Shown here in pieces: positions 38,629 to 47,607 of a DNA stretch of 64,000 bases. Numbering within the stretch: the first letter of the stretch is position 1; each line of letters starts with the position of its first letter. Source of the DNA: Komagataeibacter sp. FNDCF1 (GTDB lineage: Bacteria > Pseudomonadota > Alphaproteobacteria > Acetobacterales > Acetobacteraceae). The notes under the pieces were generated by a model that had not been told where the DNA came from, did not search any database, and worked only from the letters and a program-made list of their open reading frames with translations. A program made the position numbers and the translations under genes. The stretch lies in the NCBI RefSeq assembly GCF_021295335.1, contig NZ_JAIWOT010000001.1, positions 871,001 through 935,000 on the forward strand, in the 5' to 3' direction.

Positions 38629-39960
38629 TCAATGGGACGACGCGACAGGGGGGGCAGGCAGGGTCTTGCGCACCTCGGCCGCCTTCTTTTCCAGATCGGT
38701 CCATGGCGGCAGGGTCGTGCGCGTTGCGCGCAAGTAGGTCGCCAGACGGGCCAGATCCGCATCGGAGAAGGAATGGTAGAAACTGGGCATGGATACGGTG
38801 GAAATTCCTTCCGTCGTGCCAATCCCGCGCAGGATGACCTGGAACAGGTTGGTCGGCTCGTCCAGCCACAGCGCGTTGTTCAGCGCCAGGTCGGGGCGGC
38901 CTTCAACCGGCTGCGGCCCGGCATTGGCGTGGCATGCGGCGCAGGCACCGGCATACAGCTTCGCGTTCGGGTTCACCTGCGGGCCGACCAGATCCCTCAT
39001 GGACGCCTTCATGGCCCATTGGATGGCCTTGGGGTCCTGGCTCACGCGGGTGGCGGAGTGGTCGATCTGGGCCAGGTAATGCGCGATGGCATGCACGTCG
39101 GATTCGGGCAGTTCGCTCAGGCCACCGTGCACGACGGGGGACATGGGACCGGCCGCACTGCCATGCAGGGGTGCCGAGCCGAAGCGCAGGTATTTGAAAT
39201 ACTCGTCCTCGGTCCAGACGACGGGGGTCGGGTTATGCTCGTTGAGCGGCGGGGCAATCCAGTTGTCCACCGGAGCGCCATCGTACGGCGCGCTGCTCTT
39301 TTCCGCACCCATGAGGTTACGCGGCGTATGACACGCCGAGCAGTGGCTCAGCCCTTCGGCCAGGTACGCGCCACGGTTCCACTGCGCATCCTGCGAAGGA
39401 TCGTTCTTGAGCGGGCCTTCATGCAGGAACAGAAGCTTCCAGCCCGCCTGCTCGAGGCGGATGTTGAAGGGGAAACCCACCGTATTGTCGCGCTTGACCG
39501 AATGCACCGGCTGACGCGTCATGAGGAAGGCATAGACATCCGCGATGTCCTGATCCGTCATGTGCGTGAAGTGGTCAAACGGGAAGGCGGGGAAAAGCTG
39601 CGTGCCATCGCGGGAAATGCCCTTGCGCATGGCGCGATGGAAAGCGGCTTCCGACCACCGGCCGATCCCCGTTTCCGGATCGGGCGTGATGTTGGAGGAG
39701 AAGATGGCACCAAAGGGCGTGTCCATCTTGTAATCGCCCGCCAGTTCCACGCCATGCACGCCGCCATCGGTGCGGGTATGGCATTCGGCACAGTAGCCGC
39801 CAGCGGCCAGCACGCGCCCGTGTTCGATCTGGGCCGCCGTGAAGGAGGAAGGAGGAGGCGGTGCAACCGGCGCAATCGCCGGATACCACGCATAAGCCAG
39901 GAACCCGACGCCACCGGCGACACCGATCCCCACAATCGCTGCTGCAATACGTTTAATCAC
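38629..39960 (-). CDS. aldG: Aldehyde dehydrogenase, tri-haem cytochrome c subunit
   Basis: 443 residues. An N-terminal hydrophobic segment (about 5-26) acts as signal or anchor. There are three CXXCH haem sites, at Cys57 (CAECH), Cys207 (CSACH) and Cys340 (CAACH). This is the membrane cytochrome that relays electrons from the molybdenum and iron-sulfur subunits to ubiquinone. GTG start at 39960. First gene of the operon; the order here is cytochrome, small, large. Confidence 0.92.
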   Translation of the reverse strand: MIKRIAAAIVGIGVAGGVGFLAYAWYPAIAPVAPPPPSSFTAAQIEHGRVLAAGGYCAECHTRTDGGVHGVELAGDYKMDTPFGAIFSSNITPDPETGIGRWSEAAFHRAMRKGISRDGTQLFPAFPFDHFTHMTDQDIADVYAFLMTRQPVHSVKRDNTVGFPFNIRLEQAGWKLLFLHEGPLKNDPSQDAQWNRGAYLAEGLSHCSACHTPRNLMGAEKSSAPYDGAPVDNWIAPPLNEHNPTPVVWTEDEYFKYLRFGSAPLHGSAAGPMSPVVHGGLSELPESDVHAIAHYLAQIDHSATRVSQDPKAIQWAMKASMRDLVGPQVNPNAKLYAGACAACHANAGPQPVEGRPDLALNNALWLDEPTNLFQVILRGIGTTEGISTVSMPSFYHSFSDADLARLATYLRATRTTLPPWTDLEKKAAEVRKTLPAPPVASSH

Positions 39961-40045
39961 GATGTTCTCGCGGTTGTGAAAGTCATCATATCACCCCGTA
40001 TCATCCGCCTGGTTCCAGTGCCGGTATGGCGCGAAACACATGGGA

Positions 40046-40063
40046 TGGCGCAGCGTTGCGCCA
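40046..40063. promoter_or_regulatory. Inverted repeat upstream of aldG
   Basis: TGGCGCA-GCGT-TGCGCCA, a perfect 7-bp inverted repeat 86 bp before the aldG start codon. It could be an operator or a leader hairpin. No known consensus is matched. Confidence 0.3.
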
Positions 40064-40305
40064 CCCCCGAAGCACCGGAACTGCCAGATGTGCGGGAACA
40101 TCGGCGCCACGGCGGAAACTTTTGTATTACCGTTTCCTAATCAAGCCGTCCGGGCGCACGTAAGGTCAAAGCAGGGATAAGACTTATTTACTGATGTATT
40201 AAATCAAGCATGACCACCACAAAACCCTTGATAAACGGGCTGTGGGGGCCTTTAGAATTGCTATCTATATATGGATGGATATAGACCAAAATGGCACCTG
40301 TCAAT

Positions 40306-40331
40306 CCGGGGAAGGAAAAATCCTTCCCCGG
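40306..40331 (-). terminator. Hairpin terminator after gcd
   Basis: An 11-bp perfect stem CCGGGGAAGGA with AAAA loop lies 10 bp past the gcd stop codon. A poor T-tract follows on the minus strand, but stem strength and position support termination. Confidence 0.6.
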
Positions 40332-40340
40332 CCTGACGGC

Positions 40341-42731
40341 TCAGTCGTGGTCCGGCAGGGAATAGGCGACGATATAATCGCCAAGCTTGGTTCCAAACGA
40401 ACCATGGCCTCCATCCGCGGTCACGATGTACCGCTTGCCATCGACGGCATAGCTCATGGGCGTGGACTGGCCACCGGCGGGCAGGCGGTCCTGCCACAGC
40501 ACGCGTCCCGTCGTCACGTCATAGGCGCGGATGTAGTAATCCAGCGTGGAAGTCAGGAACGCGACACCACCGGCGGTGGTCAGCGGACCGCCAAGGCTGG
40601 GCACGCCCATCTTGATGGGCAGCGGCAGGGGTGCGCTGTCACGAATCGTGCCGTTGCGGTGTTTCCACACGATCTTGTTGGTGCGCAGGTCTATGCCCGA
40701 CATGTAGCCCCATGCTGGCTGCTTGCACGGCAGGCCGAAAGGCGACAGGAAGGGATGCAGGTCAACGCCATAGGGCACGCCGAACTGCGGCTGCACGCCA
40801 CTTTCGCTGCCCGAGGGCAGGGATTTGTCGGGGGTTGCCGGGTTGTTCGGGCCACGCGGGATCAGCTTCGACACGAACGGGATGGCAATGGGATTGGCAA
40901 TCGCGATCTGGCGCTCGGGGTCAATGGCCAGGCCGCCCCACTCAAACATGCCCAGATTGCCGGGGAAGACCAGCGTGCCCTGCAGCGAGGGCGGGGTAAA
41001 CGTGCCTTCGTAGCGCAGCTGGTGGAACATGATGCGGCAGACCAGCTGGTCGAACATAGTGCCACCCCACATGTCGGCATCCGTCAGCTTTCTGCTGGGG
41101 CGGAAGGTCAGCTGCGAGAAGGGCTGGGTGGGCGAGAGATGATCACCGGGGGCCGCACCCTGCGGCACGGGCTGCTCGGGGGCGGGCACCACCAGATGGC
41201 CGTTACGGCGGTCAAGCACGAAGATATTGCCGGTCTTGGCCGGAGCATACAGCGTGGGAATGACCTCACCATCCGCGCTGCGGATATCGACAAGGCTGGG
41301 CTGGGCGGGAATGTCCATGTCCCACAAATCGTGGTGCACGGTCTGGTAGCTCCAGGCCAGCTTGCCGGTGGAGGCATTCAGCGCCACGATGGAACTGGCA
41401 TAGCGCTCGGCATCGGGGCCGCGATTGCCACCCCATATGTCCGGCGTCTGCACGCCCATCGGGATATAAATCAGGTCCAGCTTGGCATCATAGGACGACG
41501 TGATCCACGAATTGGGGGAGTTGGGCACGAAGGTATGGTGTTCGGACGGCATCTCGTTCGGGTCGGGATTGCCGGGGTCGAACGCCCATTTCAGTGCGCC
41601 GGTATGCACGTCGAACCCGCGCGTGACACCTGAGGGTTCATGCGTGGAATAGTTGTCGGTCACCGCGCCGGACACGATCACGGTGGTATCGGTCACGACC
41701 GGGGGGGACGTGGGTTCATAGAAACCGAGCGTCCTGACCGGCATGCCGTCGCGCAGATCTACGACACCATTGTTGCCGAAGGAGGCGCAGCGGGCGCCGG
41801 TCGTGGCATCAAGCGCGAAAAGCTGGCCATCGTTGGTCGGCAGGAAGATGCGGCGCGCGCATTCCGCCGGGGCGGCGGCAGGCGTGCCGTCGGCCTGTGC
41901 CTCGACCCGGTCCTCATGATAGGACACGCCACGGCAGGTCAGGTGCTGGAAGGTCGGGTTATAGGCCAGTTTGGGGTCGAACTTCCACCGCTGCGTGCCG
42001 GTTCTGGCATCCAGCGCGATCAGGATCTGATGCGGGGTGCACAGGTACAGCGTATCGCGGATCTTGATCGGCGTGACCTCATCGGTAATCTCCCCCGGGT
42101 CGTTCGGGCCGCGCAGGTCGCCGGTGCGGAAGGTCCAGGCAACCTTCAGCCTGCTGACATTGCCGGTATTGATCTGCCTGAGCGGGGAGAACCGGTCCCC
42201 GAACTGGGTGCGGCCATAGGCCTGCCAGTCGTCATCGGGCATCTGGTGCGCATCACCGGGTTCCGGGGCGTTCTGCGCCACGGGGGGCAGGTTGCCCGCG
42301 ATATCCTGCGGGTCACCCATCAGGGCGGCGCCAATCACGACCACCGCCGCCCCGATCGCGCCCAGCAGGGGCAGGCGCGCGCCCGGCCCAGCTGGCTGCA
42401 GGTGACGCGTCACCCACGGCAGCAGCAGCACGATGCCGATGGGCACAAGGATATCCCCCCGGGGCGCCAGCGCCCAGAAATCAAGCCCGGCTTCATGGAC
42501 GGCCCACGCCATGGTGCCCAGCAGCAGCACCGCGTACACCGTAAGCGCCGCGGCCTGCCGCCGGAACAGCAGGAATGCCGTTACCAGAAGCAGCACCCCG
42601 GCCACCACGTAATAGAAGGAGCCGCCAATGGCGCAGAGCCATAAACCGCCCCCCAGCAGATAGAGACCTGCCAGGGCGCAGACGGCCACGGCCGCAGCGA
42701 GAAGGGGAGCCGAACGTAAGGGGGTATTCAT
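40341..42731 (-). CDS. gcd: PQQ-dependent membrane glucose dehydrogenase
   Basis: 796 residues. The first 150 form about five membrane segments, the ubiquinone-binding anchor of mGDH. The rest is an eight-bladed quinoprotein propeller beginning DDDWQAYGRTQFGDRFSPL, with QTVHHDLWDMDIPAQPSL and the C-terminal TLDYYIRAYDVTTGRVLW tryptophan-docking repeats. It oxidises glucose to glucono-delta-lactone in the periplasm and reduces ubiquinone. Domain order and length match E. coli Gcd (796 aa). Monocistronic. Confidence 0.96.
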   Translation of the reverse strand: MNTPLRSAPLLAAAVAVCALAGLYLLGGGLWLCAIGGSFYYVVAGVLLLVTAFLLFRRQAAALTVYAVLLLGTMAWAVHEAGLDFWALAPRGDILVPIGIVLLLPWVTRHLQPAGPGARLPLLGAIGAAVVVIGAALMGDPQDIAGNLPPVAQNAPEPGDAHQMPDDDWQAYGRTQFGDRFSPLRQINTGNVSRLKVAWTFRTGDLRGPNDPGEITDEVTPIKIRDTLYLCTPHQILIALDARTGTQRWKFDPKLAYNPTFQHLTCRGVSYHEDRVEAQADGTPAAAPAECARRIFLPTNDGQLFALDATTGARCASFGNNGVVDLRDGMPVRTLGFYEPTSPPVVTDTTVIVSGAVTDNYSTHEPSGVTRGFDVHTGALKWAFDPGNPDPNEMPSEHHTFVPNSPNSWITSSYDAKLDLIYIPMGVQTPDIWGGNRGPDAERYASSIVALNASTGKLAWSYQTVHHDLWDMDIPAQPSLVDIRSADGEVIPTLYAPAKTGNIFVLDRRNGHLVVPAPEQPVPQGAAPGDHLSPTQPFSQLTFRPSRKLTDADMWGGTMFDQLVCRIMFHQLRYEGTFTPPSLQGTLVFPGNLGMFEWGGLAIDPERQIAIANPIAIPFVSKLIPRGPNNPATPDKSLPSGSESGVQPQFGVPYGVDLHPFLSPFGLPCKQPAWGYMSGIDLRTNKIVWKHRNGTIRDSAPLPLPIKMGVPSLGGPLTTAGGVAFLTSTLDYYIRAYDVTTGRVLWQDRLPAGGQSTPMSYAVDGKRYIVTADGGHGSFGTKLGDYIVAYSLPDHD

Positions 42732-42846
42732 AAGTTTTCCTGATTACCGTGATGCAACAGCACGAACATTCTCCCATGAAAAACCTTAGGAGATGCAGGC
42801 AGGTCAAGGCCAAACTTATGAATAAAACGTGTGGGTCATCCTTCTG

Positions 42847-42866
42847 TTTCGCGTTTTACCGCGAAA
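42847..42866 (-). terminator. Hairpin downstream of the polyol dehydrogenase gene
   Basis: TTTCGCG-N6-CGCGAAA, a 7-bp stem starting 6 bp past the stop codon of the minus-strand gene. No clear T-tract follows, so it is only a weak candidate. Confidence 0.4.
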
Positions 42867-42871
42867 ATCAT

Positions 42872-44359
42872 CTATTCCCCGACGGTTATAACCGTTGCCA
42901 GCGTGGCCCGTGTCCCCCTGGCACGGATGGACTGGCGCAGGGCAAGATACGCCTGCACGAAGCCTGGATGCACCGCCAGTTCCCACCCGGCAAAAGCACT
43001 CATGCCCAGTGCATCTTCCAGGTGGGGGGAGGCGGCACGGGTGCGGTCGTCATCCGTCAGGTGCGGCTCCACAATGGTGTAGGTCTGGCCCCTGTCATCA
43101 TGCCCGCGCAGATATTCGGCATAACAGGCCACGATAAAGGCAATGCGCCCCACCGGGCGGTCGTGGGCGATCACGCCCATTGCCGTGCTCCTGACGAACA
43201 TGGGCAGCTTGGAGGTACTGTCGGATGCAATGCGCAGCAACTGGTCGCTTATGGCGCGATTGCGGAAGCGGTGCAGCAGGCGGCGGCCATATTCGGTCAG
43301 CGCCATGCCCGGCGGCGCCTTGAGCAGGGGTTCCGCATCATGGCCGAGATACTGTTCGACCAGCGCCACCTCGTGCAGGTCTTCCATGATCTCGCTTACT
43401 ACACGGTAGCCCGACAGCACGCCGGACAGGCCCAGCAGCGAATGGGAGGCATTGAGCATATGCAGCTTCACCTCCTCGTAGGGCTGGACGTTATCGGTGA
43501 ACTGCACGCCCACGGCCTCAAGTTCCGGACGCCCGGCGCAGAAACTGTCTTCCACCACCCACTGGATAAAATCTTCACAGAAGACCGGAATACGGTCATC
43601 CAGACCGCTTTCGGCATCAAGGCGGCGAACATCGTCGGGATGCACGGCCGGCGTGATGCGGTCGACCATGGTGCAGGGGAAGGTGACGTTTTCTTCCATC
43701 CACCGGGCAAGCCCCGGATCTTTTGCCCGCGCCCAGCCCAGAAAGGCCGTGCGGGCGACATGGCCGTTCTGCGGCAGGTTGTCGCACGACAGGATGGTGA
43801 ACGGACCCGCACCGCTTTCACGCCGCCTGCGCAGGGCCTCGGTCAGCAGGCCGAACACGCTGTGGGGCACGTCGCGCTTCAGGTCCTCGGCAATGACAGG
43901 GTGGTCGAGGGGAAAGACACCATTCTCGTCAACATAGTACCCGCCTTCGGTCACGGTCATGCTGACGATACGGATCGCGGGATCCGCCAGGCGCGCGATG
44001 GTGGCGGCGCGGTCGGCCGGGGCATACATGTATTCGGTTATGGAGCCGATCACGCGCACCACATTGGGGGCGTCCGGCGCACATTCGGTCAGGGAATACA
44101 GGCAGTCCTGGGCCGCCATGTCCCGGGCCTTCTGTTCCTCATGGGGGTTTTCCATAAGTCCTATGCCCAGCAGGCCCCAGCCCGACTGGCCGGGACGGTC
44201 CAGCACGCGGTCAATATAGACCGCCTGATGGGCACGATGGAAATTGCCCACGCTGATATGCGCGATGCCGGGCGTCACCCTGCTCCGGTCATAGGCCGGC
44301 ACCACAATGGCGGGCGGCAGATGGGGCAGGGACGCAGTGTCAAGTACGGTCATTACCAT
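42872..44359 (-). CDS. Mannitol dehydrogenase family protein (long-chain polyol dehydrogenase)
   Basis: 495 residues of the polyol-specific long-chain dehydrogenase family. Features: HISVGNFHRAHQAVYID nucleotide-binding start, MTVTEGGYY, ILSCDNLPQNG, FPCTMVDRITP, QWVVEDSF and the catalytic region KLHMLNASHSLLG. It interconverts D-mannitol and D-fructose (or related polyols/uronates) with NAD(P) in the cytoplasm. Substrate is not fixed by sequence, but mannitol/fructose is most likely in this group. It is upstream of gcd on the same strand, with 140 bp between. Confidence 0.92.
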   Translation of the reverse strand: MVMTVLDTASLPHLPPAIVVPAYDRSRVTPGIAHISVGNFHRAHQAVYIDRVLDRPGQSGWGLLGIGLMENPHEEQKARDMAAQDCLYSLTECAPDAPNVVRVIGSITEYMYAPADRAATIARLADPAIRIVSMTVTEGGYYVDENGVFPLDHPVIAEDLKRDVPHSVFGLLTEALRRRRESGAGPFTILSCDNLPQNGHVARTAFLGWARAKDPGLARWMEENVTFPCTMVDRITPAVHPDDVRRLDAESGLDDRIPVFCEDFIQWVVEDSFCAGRPELEAVGVQFTDNVQPYEEVKLHMLNASHSLLGLSGVLSGYRVVSEIMEDLHEVALVEQYLGHDAEPLLKAPPGMALTEYGRRLLHRFRNRAISDQLLRIASDSTSKLPMFVRSTAMGVIAHDRPVGRIAFIVACYAEYLRGHDDRGQTYTIVEPHLTDDDRTRAASPHLEDALGMSAFAGWELAVHPGFVQAYLALRQSIRARGTRATLATVITVGE

Positions 44360-44614
44360 TTTCCACGGAAAGTATTGTCGACGCCTAATAAGAAACGCGC
44401 GATGTTACAACCCGCGAATATGAAGCGCCTGCCGCCTGCCCGCCACAGAACCCCGGAGCCACACGCCATGGATATGGGACCACGCCTGGCCGTTGTTGTT
44501 TTCTAATGCGGAAAACTGCCGTATTAACCCTTCCCGCCGTTGCATATCCGGTGTGCCGGTTCAGAAAATCATGGTGCAGGGCCTGCTCCTGGCCGGACCT
44601 GTTGTTGGTAGTGA

Positions 44615-45727
44615 ATGCGTATCCTGTATCTTATTAACAGCCTTAACGGTGGCGGGGCGGAGCGGCCGCTGCCCGCCGTAATCGGGCTGATGCGCGCCTG
44701 CGGCCATGACGTGCAGGTGGTGGCGCTGGCGCGCAAGGCGGGCAATGCCATCACCTGGCTCGAAGCCGCCGGGATCGATTACCACATCGTGGATGACCGT
44801 GATCCGCAGCACTTCGCCTCCCTGCGGCAGGTCATGGCCTATGTACGCGCAAGCCAGCCCGATCTCCTGTGGACGTCGCTCACGCGCGCCACGCTGTTCG
44901 GGCAGCTTATCGGCAGGATGCTGGGCATTCCGGTGGTCAGCTGGCAGCATAGCGCCTTCCTCAAGCCCGCCAACCGGTTCCTGCTGCGCCGTACCCGCAA
45001 CATGAGCGCCTTCTGGGTGGCCGATTCCAGCTTTGTGGCCCGCGTCACCAACCGGCAGCTGGGCGTACCGCCGGAACGGATCTGCACATGGCCACTATTC
45101 GAGGCCGATGCGGCAGCTCCGCCCGCCACGCCATGGAATGGCGACGGGGTCTTCCATATCGGCTCGCTCGGGCGACTGGAGGCGGAAAAGAACATGCAGC
45201 TGCCCATCCGCGCCATGGCCGTGATCCGTGAGCGGATGCCCGGGGCACGCATTCACCTTTCCCTGTGCGGCAACGGTTCGCAGATGGCGCAGCTCAGGGC
45301 GCTGGCGGCAGGGCAGGCGGGGGGAGAGGCCATAACCTTCGAAGGCTTCCAGCCCGATCCGCTGGCCTTCTGCCGCAAGCTGCATGTCTATGTCCAGCCA
45401 TCGCGCTTCGAGGGGCTGTGCATCGCCGTGCACGAAGCCATGCAGACCGGCCTGCCGGTCATCGCGACCCCCGTTGGGGCCATACCCGACATCATCCACG
45501 ATGGACGGAACGGATTCCTGCTTGCGTCCGCCACGCCGGAAGCGCTGGCCGAGCGGATTCTCCATCTCTACACCCGTCCCGAACTCTGCGCCCGCATCGG
45601 GCGGCAGGCCCGTGCCGACATACTGGACCATTATGCCAGGGACCGGGTCGAGACGGCGGCCAGGGCCGTCATCCACCGCGCGGAAAAGCTGGTACGGTCG
45701 CCACGGCGCCCCGCGCCGGGCGTGTGA
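44615..45727 (+). CDS. Glycosyltransferase family 4 protein
   Basis: 370 residues with GT-B fold. N-terminal MRILYLINSLNGGGAER acceptor-domain loop; C-terminal donor domain with FEGFQPDP, the PSRFEGLCIAVHEAMQTGLPVIAT motif (E-x7-E retaining type). It transfers a nucleotide-sugar residue to a glycan or lipid acceptor. No linked polysaccharide genes; dnaB starts 49 bp downstream, so it may be transcribed into dnaB. Acceptor and donor unknown. Confidence 0.92.
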   Translation: MRILYLINSLNGGGAERPLPAVIGLMRACGHDVQVVALARKAGNAITWLEAAGIDYHIVDDRDPQHFASLRQVMAYVRASQPDLLWTSLTRATLFGQLIGRMLGIPVVSWQHSAFLKPANRFLLRRTRNMSAFWVADSSFVARVTNRQLGVPPERICTWPLFEADAAAPPATPWNGDGVFHIGSLGRLEAEKNMQLPIRAMAVIRERMPGARIHLSLCGNGSQMAQLRALAAGQAGGEAITFEGFQPDPLAFCRKLHVYVQPSRFEGLCIAVHEAMQTGLPVIATPVGAIPDIIHDGRNGFLLASATPEALAERILHLYTRPELCARIGRQARADILDHYARDRVETAARAVIHRAEKLVRSPRRPAPGV

Positions 45728-45776
45728 GGGATCATCTCCCTTCCTGTCGCGGGGGGATATCGGGTAGAAGGATCGG

Positions 45777-47294
45777 GTGAATACGATCCAGAATCCCCCC
45801 TCTGCGGAGTCCCGGCAACAGGACTCGCTTCTCGGTGTCTCGCAGCGCCTGCCGCCCGCCAACCTGCAGGCGGAACAGGCATTGCTGGGTGCACTGCTGA
45901 CCAATAACCGGGCCTATGACCGGGTTTCGGATTTCCTGACCGGCACGCATTTCGCCAATGAGATCAATGGCCGCGTATATGACGCAATCTCGCGCCGGAT
46001 CGAGGCCGGACAGCTGGCCGACCCTGTAACCCTGCGCGCCGAATTCGAGAATACCGGCGTGCTGGACGCCGTGGGTGGCCCAGCGTACCTGGCCAAACTG
46101 CTGACATCGATGGTCGGCATCATCAACGCCGCCGATTATGGCCGGGTGATCCATGATGCGTGGATCCGCCGCCAGTTGATCGACATCGGGCAGGACGTGG
46201 TCAACAACGCCTTCGGTGCGCGCCCGGACCTGGATGGCCCCGACCAGATCGCCGCGAGCGAGGAGGCGCTGTTCCGCCTCGCGACCGAAAAGGGGCAGGA
46301 TGGCGGCTTCATGTCGTTCGACCGCGCACTGACGGATGCGCTGGAAATTGCCCAGCAGGCCTTCAACCGCAGCGGCGACGTCGTGGGCCTGACCACCGGC
46401 CTGCGCGATCTGGACAAGAAAACCGGCGGCCTGCATCCCTCCGACCTGCTGATACTGGCGGGGCGGCCTGCCATGGGCAAGACGGCGCTGGCCACCAAGA
46501 TCGCCTTTTCCGCCGCGCGATCCCTGATGGAAGAAGCGCGCGACGCCCCGCCAGATGCCAAACCCAAGGGTTCGGTGGCCATTTTCTCGCTCGAAATGTC
46601 GGCCGAACAGCTGGCCACCCGTATCCTGTCCGAACAGGCCAGCGTGTCGGGCGAGAAGATCCGCCGTGGTGATCTGGGGCAGAAGGAATTCGACCGCTTC
46701 GTGCAGGTCAGCCGCGAACTGGCGCAGCTGCCGCTGCATATCGATGACACGCCCGCCATCACCCTGTCGGCCATGCGCACGCGCTGCCGCAGGCTGGCGC
46801 GGACCAAGGGGCTGAGCCTGGTGGTGGTCGATTACCTGCAGCTCATGCGGCCATCGGTGGGAAGCAGGGCGGAAAACCGCGTGCTGGAAATCTCCATGAT
46901 CACGCAGGGACTCAAGGCGCTGGCCAAGGAACTGTCGGTGCCGGTCATAGCACTTTCCCAGCTGTCACGTCAGGTGGAGAGCAGGGAGGACAAGCGGCCC
47001 ATGCTGTCGGACCTGCGTGAATCCGGCTCGATCGAGCAGGATGCCGATGCGGTGATGTTCGTCTACCGCGACCAGTACTACCTCCAGCAGCGCCAGCCCA
47101 AGGAAACGTCCTACGATTCACAGGACAAGTACCAGACCGCGATGGAGGAATGGCAGCGCAAGATGGATCTGGCCCATAACCGTGCCGAACTGATCCTGGA
47201 AAAGCAGCGCCACGGGCCGACAGGGACGGTGCATCTGTTCTTTGAAGGCGAATTCACGCGCTTTGCCGATCTGGACATGGTGCACGACGTTTAA
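45777..47294 (+). CDS. dnaB: Replicative DNA helicase DnaB
   Basis: 505 residues. The N-terminal domain starts PPANLQAEQALLGALL (DnaG-interacting), then a linker helix and RecA-type motor with Walker A GRPAMGKTAL, FSLEMSAEQLATR, VVVDYLQLM and the SQLSRQVESR sensor, LRESGSIEQDAD. GTG start at 45777 with AAGG upstream. Hexameric fork helicase, essential. Confidence 0.97.
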   Translation: MNTIQNPPSAESRQQDSLLGVSQRLPPANLQAEQALLGALLTNNRAYDRVSDFLTGTHFANEINGRVYDAISRRIEAGQLADPVTLRAEFENTGVLDAVGGPAYLAKLLTSMVGIINAADYGRVIHDAWIRRQLIDIGQDVVNNAFGARPDLDGPDQIAASEEALFRLATEKGQDGGFMSFDRALTDALEIAQQAFNRSGDVVGLTTGLRDLDKKTGGLHPSDLLILAGRPAMGKTALATKIAFSAARSLMEEARDAPPDAKPKGSVAIFSLEMSAEQLATRILSEQASVSGEKIRRGDLGQKEFDRFVQVSRELAQLPLHIDDTPAITLSAMRTRCRRLARTKGLSLVVVDYLQLMRPSVGSRAENRVLEISMITQGLKALAKELSVPVIALSQLSRQVESREDKRPMLSDLRESGSIEQDADAVMFVYRDQYYLQQRQPKETSYDSQDKYQTAMEEWQRKMDLAHNRAELILEKQRHGPTGTVHLFFEGEFTRFADLDMVHDV

Positions 47295-47607
47295 GAACAA
47301 TCCGTAAGCACGGCGCAGCCATCCGGTGGCGCGCCGTGCTGTGGCATTATGGCCACAGCCTGTGTCGCAACCCGCTTGTACCACATGGGATGACTGCCGT
47401 GCACGAACCTGCACAGGAATATGGGATGGCAGGATGCGGGGAAGCCGGATGGCCGGATCATGAAGCCTCTCCCCCGCACCATCAAAAGTTTTATAAGAAA
47501 TATTATGCCAACAAATTCCCATGGGAAGACGGCATGCGCCATAATCCCGTCCAGTCCGCCACGTTCTTCAATGGCCAATCCGGTCCATATCCGGCATCAT
47601 CACCACC
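47295..47607 (+). other. 313-bp non-coding region between dnaB and the comM-like gene
   Basis: No gene is supported. Two adjacent perfect hairpins follow dnaB: AGCACGGCGC (47307-47316) with 47331-47340, then CTGTGGC (47339-47345) with 47352-47358. Neither has a T-tract; together they may end or slow the dnaB transcript. An AT-rich patch at about 47485-47520 probably carries the promoter of the next gene. Confidence 0.55.

Larger units (their letters stand above)
39961..40340 (-). other. 380-bp non-coding region upstream of the aldehyde dehydrogenase operon
   Basis: No gene is supported. The part nearest aldG is GC-rich and holds inverted repeat TGGCGCA-N4-TGCGCCA (40046-40063). The middle (about 40120-40260) is AT-rich and should contain the minus-strand promoter. 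A second inverted repeat TCTATAT-N8-ATATAGA lies at 40264-40285. The gcd 3' hairpin (40306-40331) ends the region. Confidence 0.6.

Noticed and set aside
38362-40140. A 592-codon plus-strand open frame opposite the ald small and cytochrome subunits
   Set aside because: Covers two certain minus-strand genes with haem and iron-sulfur motifs; it has no motifs of its own.
42749-44506. A 585-codon plus-strand open frame opposite the polyol dehydrogenase
   Set aside because: Antisense shadow in GC-rich DNA; the minus strand carries full family motifs.
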